64,000 nt of DNA from an uncultured Tateyamaria sp. (GTDB taxonomy: Bacteria > Pseudomonadota > Alphaproteobacteria > Rhodobacterales > Rhodobacteraceae): the NCBI GenBank assembly GCA_905480645.1, contig CAJQRC010000033.1, forward strand, positions 1-64,000, read 5' to 3'. Each line of letters begins with the position of its first letter. Position 1 is the first letter of the stretch. Positions 9,236 through 17,728 of the stretch are shown piece by piece. The notes under the pieces were generated by a model, which ran no database searches, was not told the origin of the DNA, and worked only from the letters and a program-made list of their open reading frames with translations. A program made the position numbers and the translations under genes.

Positions 9236-10465
9236 TCAAAGGGTACGTTCGACGCTCTTTTTTTTACTTGGTCCACTCGCTCGTATAATTGTGGTGGCCA
9301 AAAGTACAGTTCCCAGACCACCGGCTAGACTAAACGCCAGCGAGACTCCAATATGATCAGCTAAGCCTCCCAAAATTATTGCCCCCGTGGCGGTTGCACC
9401 GATACTAACCATAGTCCAAAGGCTCATAACACGGCCGCGAAAGTCATCATCCAGATCGATTTGAATCGCTGTTTGGACCGATATACCAGCTAAGGTTCCC
9501 GAAAATCCGATATAGAAAATACATAAAAGTGTAAGATTCCAAGAATTGGATAGTCCTACCAGGGGCATTAGGCCTATACCAAGTAATGCGCTAGCGAGCG
9601 CAAATTTTGGTAATTTTCTGACTGTTTGACTGGGTGTAAATGCTTTTATTACTCCAGCAATTAGCGCACCAAATCCTGCGCTGGATGTGAGTAAACCAAG
9701 CCCTGTGGCGCCTCTGCTGAAAACGCCATCGGCAATGACAGGAAGAATTTCTAAGGTGCCTCGGATCAGAAAAGCATAAAGTGCTGTGACTAAAAAAGCT
9801 TGACGAATAAGTGTGTTTGCAAGAGCGTATTTAATACCATTTTGAAGAGCAGCGATAAAAGGCTCATTATTAATTATGGAAGATGATCGCTGTCGAGGGT
9901 GTAGCAGACTTATTGCGAAGATGAACGGCAAATAGAAACCGGTTTGAACAAGTAGAGCTGTGCTTATACCCCAGCTCGCTATTAGCCATCCACCAATGGC
10001 GGGTCCTGTCAATCTTGCCAAATTGAAATTGATTGCGACAATTGAGACCACTGAAGCAACCGAGGTACGATCAACCAACCTTGGAGCCAGTGACAACCTA
10101 ACGGGATTGTGAGCTGAAGTGACTAATCCGGATAAAAAAGACAGAAATGAAAGAAGTATCTCATCAAGAATTCCGAAGGTAAAAAAAAGATAAAAACCAA
10201 GAGAAATAATTAATAAAAGTATCTGTGTCAGCTTTGCTACTTGCGTTATTCTCATTCTGTCGACCAAGACCCCAAATAACGGTCCGGTGACCATTGCGGG
10301 AGCGAAATTGACGAAAGCGATAAATCCTACAAATGTTGCTGATGATGTTAAGTCCCACGCGATCCAACCAATAGTAACCCTTTGCATCCAAAGTGCGTTT
10401 ACTGCAAATAAATTACCGCCCAGATAGATGCGGAAATCTCTGAACTTGAGCGCAGATAGATTCAT
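9236..10465 (-). CDS. MFS exporter, MFS_3/EntS-like
   Basis: A 409-residue, 12-helix major facilitator protein. The N-terminal pattern (FRDFRIYLGGNLFAVNALWMQ, followed by VDRMRIT after the second helix) is typical of the EntS/MFS_3 group of drug and siderophore exporters. Transport of a hydrophobic compound outward is the family inference; substrate unknown. A 13-bp palindrome sits just upstream of the ATG. A small gene of unknown function on the same strand starts 370 bases upstream. Confidence 0.75.
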   Translation of the reverse strand: MNLSALKFRDFRIYLGGNLFAVNALWMQRVTIGWIAWDLTSSATFVGFIAFVNFAPAMVTGPLFGVLVDRMRITQVAKLTQILLLIISLGFYLFFTFGILDEILLSFLSFLSGLVTSAHNPVRLSLAPRLVDRTSVASVVSIVAINFNLARLTGPAIGGWLIASWGISTALLVQTGFYLPFIFAISLLHPRQRSSSIINNEPFIAALQNGIKYALANTLIRQAFLVTALYAFLIRGTLEILPVIADGVFSRGATGLGLLTSSAGFGALIAGVIKAFTPSQTVRKLPKFALASALLGIGLMPLVGLSNSWNLTLLCIFYIGFSGTLAGISVQTAIQIDLDDDFRGRVMSLWTMVSIGATATGAIILGGLADHIGVSLAFSLAGGLGTVLLATTIIRASGPSKKKSVERTL

Positions 10466-10472
10466 CTGAAAC

Positions 10473-10485
10473 AGATACTGTATCT
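10473..10485. promoter_or_regulatory. Palindrome upstream of the MFS exporter
   Basis: AGATACTGTATCT is a perfect 13-bp palindrome ending 8 bases before the exporter's start. A further AGATACT lies 8 bp beyond it, at 10493-10499. The position fits an operator or an RNA structure masking the start. No regulator gene is adjacent. Confidence 0.35.
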
Positions 10486-10611
10486 ATTCAGCAGATACTA
10501 CGCGAATTTATCTTTGATAATTCAAAATCTCAAAGATATGTAACAACAGTTCCACTCATGATTCCATCGAAAATAGCCCTGCCAAGCACTGCGGTCTTTG
10601 CAAAGAAGTCG

Positions 10612-10833
10612 TCATCCATGAGATTTTTGCACTCGATTTTCGTACTCAGTTGTCTCGCAGTTTATTTGGACAACTGAACCGTTTACGCAAGCTGACAAAA
10701 AGTTGGACGTAAGGCAGTTCTTGTTAGCCGAGCCATAATAAATATTGATCCGATCTCCAATGCGGTTCAGCAATTCGCAGATGTCGTTATTGCTTAGACC
10801 GTCCGCAAGTTTAGTGATTTCTGCATTTGTCAT
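10612..10833 (-). CDS. Small protein of unknown function (73 aa, three cysteines in C-terminal half)
   Basis: ATG 10833 has a good ribosome binding site (GGGAGA, six bases away). Residues 1-30 (TNAEITKLADGLSNNDICEL) look helical and acidic. Residues 31-73 are Ser/Thr/Asn-rich with Cys at about 40, 49 and 59. I do not recognise the family. It sits downstream of a ~115-bp element that recurs upstream of another small gene at 40.5 kb. The leader/core look could suggest a modified peptide, but no modification enzyme is nearby, so I do not assign that. Confidence 0.55.
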   Translation of the reverse strand: MTNAEITKLADGLSNNDICELLNRIGDRINIYYGSANKNCLTSNFLSACVNGSVVQINCETTEYENRVQKSHG

Positions 10834-10865
10834 TTTTGGTTCTCCCTGAATTGTGTTCGGGTAAT

Positions 10866-10980
10866 TCTAAAAGATCTCAGCACAACTCCGTTATTATATA
10901 AATCCATAATTTTACTCAATAAAAACAATGATGAATTTTCCAGAAATCACCAAAAAAGGTGTTATGTTGAGGTCTTTTTA
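10866..10980 (-). promoter_or_regulatory. Conserved upstream element, copy 1
   Basis: Read on the minus strand, this segment aligns without gaps to 40195-40310, at roughly 80% identity over its last 90 bases. It holds a conserved promoter-like pair, TTGAGT and TATAAT/TATAAG with 15 bases between, then CGGAGTTGTG. It ends about 33 bases before the 73-residue gene. I infer a shared promoter or regulatory leader. Confidence 0.6.
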
Positions 10981-10994
10981 ATTCAGCAAGAAAT

Positions 10995-11543
10995 CTAAAC
11001 AATGTGAGCGTAAGCAGTCGTCATTGTCTGGATAACTATTATGATCAGCATTAAAACAGAGGGATAAAAAGTTAACGCAAACCCAAAAGCCCTCGCTGCT
11101 GGTCCTTTCGCATAACCATAAAAAAATAAGAAACGACCGATAACAAAACTAAGTGCTGCTATTGGGACTGCAGATAGCCATCCGCTCGGCATTAGAAATG
11201 CCCAGCAATTATAAATGATAACCGCGATTGTTGTTTGCTCCAGTGTATTTTGTAATAACGCTTGGAGTATTTTAGCCTGAGCCGTTGCCTGAGTTAAACC
11301 GCTGCCATTAATATCAGCAGGAGTAAAAAAACGGTGTTTTGCTAAACGTCCAATGCATATAGTCAATACTAAACAAAGCAGAGCAATAGAGCTGATTGCA
11401 ACCCTGAGACGTTCATTGTTATCCAATGTTTGGCCGAAATTAAATGGGTTAAAGATGGAACCAAAAACTATGACTACTAATGCCACCCCTAGACCTGAAA
11501 GCATGCCTAGCAGAGTGCCTTTTTGTTCAACTGTTAAAACCAT
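10995..11543 (-). CDS. MAPEG-family membrane protein
   Basis: A 182-residue integral membrane protein with four to five hydrophobic segments. The motif QALLQNTLEQT (about residue 95) and the later RFLFFYGYAKG...RAFGFALTFYPS pattern fit the MAPEG superfamily (membrane-associated eicosanoid/glutathione metabolism). Bacterial members are often of unknown substrate. GAGGGG lies six bases before ATG 11543. It is followed, after the conserved upstream element, by the 73-residue gene on the same strand. Confidence 0.75.
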   Translation of the reverse strand: MVLTVEQKGTLLGMLSGLGVALVVIVFGSIFNPFNFGQTLDNNERLRVAISSIALLCLVLTICIGRLAKHRFFTPADINGSGLTQATAQAKILQALLQNTLEQTTIAVIIYNCWAFLMPSGWLSAVPIAALSFVIGRFLFFYGYAKGPAARAFGFALTFYPSVLMLIIIVIQTMTTAYAHIV

Positions 11544-11645
11544 TTAATTTCCCCTCTACCATTTGGTAAAAGCGGCTCTAAGGAGGGCCAGTTAATCAGG
11601 CGTTCTATCTCATCCAAAGCGCCCAATACCGAGAATTCAAGAAGA

Positions 11646-12045
11646 TCATGCATGGTTAATTGGGCGGGTTGGCTCGTAAAGCGTTTTCTCATGCTCTTTT
11701 AATAAAGCGCAATAAACTGCGAAGGAACCCTTATGATGGCCATTTTTGGTCTTCTGCTCCCTAACTATCAGGGCGGACCCCTTCAAAGGGGGAGGCTCAA
11801 TGTCTGCCGTCAGCACTAATGGGTCCAAATCGGATAATGTTGTAAGAGGGTATTTCTGATTCATCTTATCGATTTGGAGATCAAAACTAAGAGGATTTTG
11901 AAGTCGTAAAATTATAATTTCAAAATCCTCTCAATCTCGATCTTATATTCTGCAAGATGTTCCAAACCCTCTCTTAATTTGAGACGCCTTTGGACCCAAA
12001 TACTCTAATAACGGACAGCGTCTGTCTTCGGTGAATTCCAATGTA
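11646..12045 (-). repeat. Longest copy of a dispersed degenerate repeat
   Basis: On the minus strand this segment holds two blocks that recur elsewhere. Block 1 (about 11945-12030) includes GTCCGTTATTAGAGTATTTG and a short open frame ending ...EIERILKL. Block 2 (about 11670-11880) includes an open frame starting MNQKYPLTTLSDLDPL (72 codons, 11646-11864). Block 1 recurs near 14610-14685 and 15360-15445, part of block 2 at 14532-14605, and its far end near 24955-25010. The 72-codon frame may be a decayed gene; no family recognised. Confidence 0.6.
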
Positions 12046-12119
12046 AACTGAATATCCAAAACACCCGTGCCGGTCTCAAGGCCGCTGCAAAATGCGGGGA
12101 AGCGGCCGGCGACATGAGC

Positions 12120-12242
12120 CTATGGTGCGACGAACAAGCCCTTGTATTTTTCAAGCAATGCCTTCTTTTGTACCTCGCCTGTCGCATCACGTGGCAGTCC
12201 AGGCAGGACAACTAGTTTTTGTGGATGTGCGACGTGATCCAG
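12120..12242 (-). pseudogene. 3' fragment of an acyl-CoA synthetase (AMP-binding) gene
   Basis: Forty in-frame codons ending in TAG 12120-12122 read LDHVAHPQKLVVLPGLPRDA, then TGEVQKKALLEKY. This is the characteristic C-terminus of acyl-CoA/benzoate-type AMP ligases, with the PRDATGKV motif and its catalytic Lys region (E-V-Q here). Nothing upstream continues it: the fragment meets the start region of the alcohol dehydrogenase. It is a recombination scar on a G+C-rich segment. Confidence 0.65.
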
Positions 12243-12258
12243 CAAAGGGAAACATAAC

Positions 12259-13434
12259 ATGAATAACCCTGAAATTTTGGAACCGCAGGATTGGACGTTT
12301 CCAATACCTATTGCCTATGGGCCGGGTCGGCTGTCCGAAATTGGGCGACGCTGCGTAGCGATGGAGGTTTCCAACCCGTTGATCGTCACTGACAAAGGCA
12401 GCCGCGACCTGCCGTTCATTTCGCAACTACAAGAGTATTTGACCCAGCCGGGGCTTTCATCGGGCATATTCTCGGATATCTCGCCAAATCCGCGTGATGA
12501 TGAAATTGGCGCCGGGCGCGAGGCATTCCGGTTGGGCAATCACGATGCGATCATCGCCATTGGTGGTGGAAGCGCGATGGATGGTGGCAAAGCTGTCTGC
12601 TTGACCGCGAGAAATGATATCGATCTGTGGGCTTTTGAATGGGAAAAACTGCCTACAGATATCGATACATACCAACCCTTTCCAACGCTGATCACAATCC
12701 CAACAACTGCTGGAACCGGAGCGGAGACCGAAAGTACTGCCATGATTACGCATACAGGAAAGGGCATGAAGTTCTGCATCTGCCATGCTGCCCTAAAGCC
12801 ATCCTTGGCGCTGCTTGATCCGGACCTAACAGTCGGGCTTCCTGCCAATCTGACCGCCTGGACAGGGGTCGACGCCATGGTCCATGCAATTGAGGCCTAC
12901 TGCGTGCCCGGGTTCCATCCCCTCTGTGACGGGCTGGCGCTCGAAGGTCTGGCGCTGGTGGCAAAATGGTTGCCCATTGCGGTGCGCGATCCAAAGAATT
13001 TGGCGGCGCGGGGTGGTATGCTGATGGGGTCCTGTTTGGCAGGGATCGCTTTCCAAAAAGGTTTGGGTCACGTGCATGCAATCAGCCACATGATCGGGGC
13101 TGAATTCAACACCCAACATGGGCTGACCAATGCAATTATCTTACCGGTTGTGTTGCGTTTCAATTTGCCGGGCATGGAGAGCAAGGTAAAACGGATGGCC
13201 GAAGCGATGGTCCTTGAAGAGACTTCAGTTGATGGCTTCGTGGCTAAGATCGAGCAGATGCTTGATGAAATCAATATCCCCCGGTCCCTGAACGAAATCG
13301 GTGTGCCCGCCGATTGCACTCAGCGGATCGCTGAGAAAGCGTTGCTCGACAGCGCCGCAGGGACAAACCCCAGAAACGCCAATGTTGCCGAAATGCGAGA
13401 TATCATCGAAACCGCCATCACAAAAGCACGTTAG
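12259..13434 (+). CDS. Iron-containing alcohol dehydrogenase (group III)
   Basis: A 391-residue cytosolic NAD(P)-dependent oxidoreductase. The nucleotide-binding motif GGGSAMDGGKAV is near residue 98, and PTTAGTGAETE near residue 150. Metal ligands are expected in the DAMVHAIEAY region (about residue 208) and in GHVHAISHMIG and NTQHGL (about 270-290), all intact. It oxidises a primary alcohol or reduces an aldehyde; substrate not determinable. ATG 12259 follows an AAGGGA site. It is a lone gene on a G+C-rich segment, next to a ligase scar, so probably imported. Confidence 0.85.
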   Translation: MNNPEILEPQDWTFPIPIAYGPGRLSEIGRRCVAMEVSNPLIVTDKGSRDLPFISQLQEYLTQPGLSSGIFSDISPNPRDDEIGAGREAFRLGNHDAIIAIGGGSAMDGGKAVCLTARNDIDLWAFEWEKLPTDIDTYQPFPTLITIPTTAGTGAETESTAMITHTGKGMKFCICHAALKPSLALLDPDLTVGLPANLTAWTGVDAMVHAIEAYCVPGFHPLCDGLALEGLALVAKWLPIAVRDPKNLAARGGMLMGSCLAGIAFQKGLGHVHAISHMIGAEFNTQHGLTNAIILPVVLRFNLPGMESKVKRMAEAMVLEETSVDGFVAKIEQMLDEINIPRSLNEIGVPADCTQRIAEKALLDSAAGTNPRNANVAEMRDIIETAITKAR

Positions 13435-13748
13435 AACACAAGTGGCCCGTGGTTTCATCTAGGTTACAGTATTTAATGCATCTAGAGCAAGCCTGACTTC
13501 TAGATAACTGATCCAAGAAGGTTCACTGAGGTTTGACCCTAGCACCATCAAGCACCACATTTATATTCCCCCTATATACGATCTGGAAGATATTGTTACC
13601 TTTGGCTCCACACTTCTGACAACGGAACTTCTGGCGTACACCTTGGACTGTAGTATTTATGTTTAAGACTACTCTAAATTATGAACTAGACGCAGCTAAA
13701 TAATTAGATCACGAATCTAATTTAAAATCAAAATGAGGATCATATATC
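13435..13748. other. Intergenic region, no gene seen
   Basis: About 310 bases, AT-rich toward the right end. A short match to the dispersed repeat (TTCTGACAACGGA near 13614-13626) is the only recognisable item. The promoter for the following small gene is presumably here. Confidence 0.35.
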
Positions 13749-14033
13749 ATGTTAGTAAAACTCACTCAGGACCTATCCCGTGGCTTCATGCCTTGGAAAG
13801 AAATGTTTCAAGAGAATGAGGCTACCTTGAACGCGCTTGGAGGAAAGCTGGTTTTCGCGGGAACCGAGAAAGATGATGATAATAAGCTAACGGTTATAAT
13901 CGATTTTGAATCTCCCGAAGCCATGAAAGCGTTTGGAGGCCATGAGGAACTGAAAGCTAAAAGAGCAGCTGCAGGCGCTATCTTGGAAACCACAGTGGTA
14001 ACACCAATGAGTGGCGAATCCTTCACTCGATAA
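13749..14033 (+). CDS. YCII-related small protein
   Basis: A 94-residue protein with the ferredoxin-like fold pattern of the YCII/dimeric alpha-beta barrel superfamily: a Trp-containing helix (FMPWKEMFQENEATLNALGG), then strand (KLVFAG) and DFESPEAMKAF. Members are often small isomerase- or dehydrochlorinase-like enzymes or of unknown function. GAGG precedes the ATG. It is followed 61 bases later by an NTF2-like small gene, and the two may be co-transcribed. Confidence 0.6.
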   Translation: MLVKLTQDLSRGFMPWKEMFQENEATLNALGGKLVFAGTEKDDDNKLTVIIDFESPEAMKAFGGHEELKAKRAAAGAILETTVVTPMSGESFTR

Positions 14034-14094
14034 AGAGTAACTTAATAAGATGGGGCAAACTTTACGAATTTTCCGGAGCATAGGGATAATATAA

Positions 14095-14424
14095 ATGTCG
14101 TTATACCAAAAATTAGCAAAAGTCATGGATGATCGGAATATCGAGGGTTACATTGAGCTTCTTCACGAAGACGCAGAAATTGTTTTTCATAAATCAGGTA
14201 ACAAATTCACAAAAAGTGAATGGGCTTCTATGGTCGTTGATATGATGGGGAACCCAAAGTTTGTAAACGATGCATCTCGTTGCGTTTATGAAAATGATGA
14301 AATTTTAGTTTCACATGATTTCATGTCTTACCCTGACGATACTAAAGAAGCAGTTATGCTGGTTTGCATGATAAAAGATGGACAAATAATTCGTATGGAA
14401 ACTGGAGCAACTCCACTCACCTGA
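14095..14424 (+). CDS. NTF2-like/SnoaL-type small protein
   Basis: A 109-residue protein with the pattern of a cone-shaped NTF2-like fold: an N-terminal helix (YQKLAKVMDDRNIEGYIELLH), then EDAEIVFHKSG and later strands ending in a dimer-type sheet. Such proteins bind small hydrophobic ligands or act as isomerases; the substrate is unknown. A hairpin terminator follows at 14482. Likely co-transcribed with the YCII-like gene. Confidence 0.6.
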   Translation: MSLYQKLAKVMDDRNIEGYIELLHEDAEIVFHKSGNKFTKSEWASMVVDMMGNPKFVNDASRCVYENDEILVSHDFMSYPDDTKEAVMLVCMIKDGQIIRMETGATPLT

Positions 14425-14481
14425 TGAATTGACCTACCAATAGATAAAGCAAGTTGTAGAAACCGTGAAACTCAAAATCGA

Positions 14482-14511
14482 AAGTGGGACCTCAAGCTAG
14501 TGGTCCCACTT
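14482..14511 (+). terminator. Hairpin after the NTF2-like gene
   Basis: AAGTGGGACC and GGTCCCACTT form a perfect 10-bp stem with a 10-base loop, followed by AATTTC. This fits an intrinsic terminator, although the T-run is short. Confidence 0.65.
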
Positions 14512-14529
14512 AATTTCTACACATCTTCG

Positions 14530-14690
14530 GACTTTATGTATCGGCCGTCAGCCCTAGTGGGTCCATATAGGATATTTTGATAAGAGAGTACTTCTGGTTC
14601 ATCTTATCGAATATGAGCGTCCGTTGTCAGAGTATTTGGATACAATGGCGCCTCAAATTAAAAGAGGGTTCGAATACCATGGTTTGGCAA
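14530..14690. repeat. Dispersed repeat, rearranged copy
   Basis: 14532-14605 (minus strand) matches block 2 of the 11.6-12.0 kb repeat, including the MNQKY-type frame start. 14610-14685 (plus strand) matches block 1. The two blocks therefore lie in opposite orientations, unlike the long copy, so a rearrangement happened here. It supplies the apparent 5' end of the PPOX pseudogene. Confidence 0.6.
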
Positions 14691-15223
14691 CAATCAAGTC
14701 CGCTCTGGAAGCCTTTGCTGCGGACATAAGAGGCGCGGCACCGTTTCCAATATCACCGGAAGAAATCTATCCACGTGAAATCTCAGCATTTCGTATAGTG
14801 GATGATCATCATGTTATCTATTCAGACAGAACTGGAAGTGGTAATGAAACTGCTGCACATATGCTTGCTGACGGTCGTCTAACTATAATGTTTTGCGCCT
14901 TTTCTGGAACTCCACAAAGTATGTAGTGGTATGGCACCGGCACATCGGTTGGTTGGGAAAAAGCTGAATTTGAGGGTTTAATTTCTCAATATTACGGCCG
15001 CGTTACACCTCTTGGTACAAGACAGATAGTGAGTTTAAATTTTTATCTCGTTCAAACATCCTGTGGTTACGGAGTTTCCCTATTTCGCTATAAAGGAGAC
15101 TGTTCTGTGACAGACAACTGGCACGACGACAAAGGACCAGACGGTATTAAGTCATACTGGGAACAGAAAAACCTAAGTAGTATCGATGGCCTTCCCACAG
15201 GTCTTAAGGTCAACAAGGAATAG
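14624..15223 (+). pseudogene. PPOX-class pyridoxamine-phosphate-oxidase-family protein, nonsense-broken
   Basis: From about residue 45 on, the frame reads as a flavin-binding split-barrel protein. It includes RTGSGNETAAHMLADGRLTI, then MFCAF, and downstream QTSCGYGV and KNLSSIDGLPTGL, all hallmarks of the short PPOX-like family. A single in-frame TAG at 14924-14926 splits it; both halves are in one frame. The first 20 or so codons come from the dispersed repeat, so the native N-terminus is lost too. Confidence 0.75.
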
Positions 15224-15359
15224 AAATTTAAGTTCATGGATTCGTACGAAACTTCATGTCATCTGACGTCTACTTTGGACGAGATAAAGCAATCCTAAAA
15301 CAAAGAGAAAGTATAAAACAAAAGACTTTTGAAGGACGGCGCTTGCAACACCGTCGCAT

Positions 15360-15450
15360 AATAATATTAATAAGATGATCCAGACCCTTTCTTAGTTCAG
15401 GACGCCCTTGAACCCTAATACTCTGACAACGGACAGCTGGCGTCAGGCAC
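15360..15450 (-). repeat. Dispersed repeat, block 1 copy
   Basis: On the minus strand GTCCGTTGTCAGAGTATT and the following 60 bases match the block at 11945-12030 and 14610-14685. A shared short frame (VRCQSI.VQ...LR.GL.HL) is kept in all three, suggesting descent from one coding sequence or a mobile element I do not recognise. Confidence 0.55.
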
Positions 15451-15561
15451 TGTATGATCTATTTCCTTTTATTCTGGAGTTACTTCTGTGCTATACAATT
15501 TTTGTCCTTTTGGAGTTTATAGCTCTTTGCCCAAAATTATTTATATCTAAGGAGAACTTAG

Positions 15562-17331
15562 ATGACTGAAGATCAGATTATTCGCAAAATAGCAGTTATA
15601 TTCGTGACAGACGTCGTTAATTTTAGCACGCTTATGGAAAAAAATGAGAATTCTACACTGAGAAGTCTTCGGGCCTGTCGTGATATCATGGATCAACTTT
15701 TCAAGAAATATGATGCCCGTATCTTTAATACAGCAGGAGACTCAGTTCTTGCCGAATTCCAGAGTGCAGTAAATGCAGTAGTTTGTGCTACTGAGTTTCA
15801 GAAAATGATTAATAAACGTAACCTTTCTGTATCAAAAGATTTGCAGATGCAGTTCCGTATTGGTCTTAATGTGGGTGATGTTATTGTAGAGGGAACAAAT
15901 CTTTATGGCGAGGGGGTAAATAATGCTGCACGGTTAGAAGTATTAAGCCAACCAGGGGGGGTTTCTTTATCAAAAGCAATATATGAATTTGCAAATAAAA
16001 AAGTGGAATTTAAATTTACCGACCTCGGTACTCAGAAAATAAAAAATACTGTATTACATGCTTATGACGTGATCATAGAAGGTTTAGAACAGCGGGTTTT
16101 AGGTTCTTCAAATGAGCCAAGCGAAATAACTGAAAGCAAGCCACCAACAATTGCCGTAATGCCGTTCAAAAATATGACTAATGATGAAGAACAAGAATAC
16201 TTTGTTGATGGGGTTACAGAAGATATAATTGCTAATCTCTCTTCTTGGAAATCTTTTCCAGTTATCGCTAGAAACTCTACCTTTAGCTTCAAAGGACAAG
16301 AAATAAAACCATCAGAACTGGGTCAGCGATTGGGAGCAGATTATATTGTCGAGGGCAGCATACGCAAAGGTGGCAATAAGATACGAATTTCAGCAAGCTT
16401 AGTAGATTCAAAAGATGATCAACAAGTTTGGTCTAAACGTTGGGATCGCTCATTGGATGATATTTTTGAGGTACAAGACGAGGTATCACAGGAGGTGGCA
16501 ACATTAATTTTTCCTGCTCTTAAAGGAAAAGAGCACGAACGCATACGAACTAAATCGCCTTCATCTTTGTCTGCTTGGGACAATTACTTAAAAGCCTTGG
16601 CTATATATAACCAGACATGGGCTGGTGACGATCCAGATGAAGCTGCAAACAAGGTATTTTTCGGACTTTGCGATAGCGCAATAGCTATGGATTCAGATTT
16701 GTGTGACGCTTATGTGCTAAAAGCTAAACGCATTTATGGCAACTTATTTATGTCTGTGCATCAACACCAACGCACAGAAAACGAGTTATTATTTCATGAT
16801 CTGTCTTTCAAAGCTTATTCTATTGATCCTAATAATCCTGAAGCAGTCGCTATGTATAGTAGATCGTTTAATCTTAAAAAAGATTATCCACAGAGATTGA
16901 AATATGCCAGACAGGCATTGGACCTGAACCCAAGTCACGATGGTTCAAATAATGACTATGGCTGGGCTCTATGTAATGATAAACATTTTGAAGAAGCAGA
17001 ATATTATCTGTTAAGAGCAATGGAAATGAATCCAATTGGCAGGAGAGGCTATGAAGGTTTAATGCCTTTCCTTTACATGGCAATGGCTAATTCTAATAAG
17101 AGCTTAGAGTGGTGCAATATTCTGTATGATAGGGGTTCGCACAGTCGTTATAATGGTTGGAGGGCGGCAATCTATGTTCATCTGGGAGATTTTGAGAACG
17201 CTAGAACATTTTTGAAAAAATTTCGTGAAGAACGTCCAGAAGTGAAAACAATAGAAGATTATGAAAAAGTTGCTCCTTCTATTTGTAAGGACTATCTAAT
17301 TGACGGGTTGAGTCCAATTTGGAAGGATTGA
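15562..17331 (+). CDS. Class III adenylate/guanylate cyclase with TolB-like and TPR domains
   Basis: A 589-residue signalling protein. Residues 8-175 form a class III cyclase domain with both metal-binding aspartates (Asp17 in FVTDVVNFS, Asp60 in NTAGDSVLAEF) and the GEGVNNAARLE segment. Residues 190-330 resemble the TolB N-terminal-like domain (TIAVMPFKNMTNDEEQEYFV). Residues 360-560 hold tetratricopeptide repeats. No membrane segment is visible, so it is probably cytosolic. It would make cAMP (or cGMP) in response to a ligand or protein sensed by the C-terminal part. AAGGAG lies seven bases before the ATG. A single gene. Confidence 0.88.
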   Translation: MTEDQIIRKIAVIFVTDVVNFSTLMEKNENSTLRSLRACRDIMDQLFKKYDARIFNTAGDSVLAEFQSAVNAVVCATEFQKMINKRNLSVSKDLQMQFRIGLNVGDVIVEGTNLYGEGVNNAARLEVLSQPGGVSLSKAIYEFANKKVEFKFTDLGTQKIKNTVLHAYDVIIEGLEQRVLGSSNEPSEITESKPPTIAVMPFKNMTNDEEQEYFVDGVTEDIIANLSSWKSFPVIARNSTFSFKGQEIKPSELGQRLGADYIVEGSIRKGGNKIRISASLVDSKDDQQVWSKRWDRSLDDIFEVQDEVSQEVATLIFPALKGKEHERIRTKSPSSLSAWDNYLKALAIYNQTWAGDDPDEAANKVFFGLCDSAIAMDSDLCDAYVLKAKRIYGNLFMSVHQHQRTENELLFHDLSFKAYSIDPNNPEAVAMYSRSFNLKKDYPQRLKYARQALDLNPSHDGSNNDYGWALCNDKHFEEAEYYLLRAMEMNPIGRRGYEGLMPFLYMAMANSNKSLEWCNILYDRGSHSRYNGWRAAIYVHLGDFENARTFLKKFREERPEVKTIEDYEKVAPSICKDYLIDGLSPIWKD

Positions 17332-17728
17332 GTAGCTTAAACTTATTAGTGGATCATGAATTAAACGGTGCTTCCACACTGCGCTGAGTTCCTGCTTACA
17401 TCTTGATATCATTGTCCGTTATCAGATTAGGTAGTATTAACTGGAAAGGTTATACAAGTGCAGGATGGAGACACTAATCAGGTAAATGGGGTCCCAACCA
17501 ACTTAGCAGCCCTAGACTGCCCGAAGAGGTAATTGAGGGCAGCGGCTATGCAACTGAGATTTCCCAAAACTTTCAGGGCTTACAGCTGACTTGTGATTAT
17601 ATAGGTGCTAAACATACAACCGCTTAATTTGATACTGCAGTACAAACGGTGCAGACTTTGGGCGATAAATGATGATCAACTCTTCCTATGAGCTTTGGGA
17701 GAAATACAGTATGTGGGATTTCTATTAA
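17332..17728. other. Intergenic region, possible coding debris
   Basis: About 400 bases between the cyclase and the sugar dehydrogenase. Short open stretches (for example around 17600-17670, reading DTAVQTVQTLGDK) look like eroded coding sequence, but I cannot name a family. No terminator or RNA seen. Confidence 0.3.
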
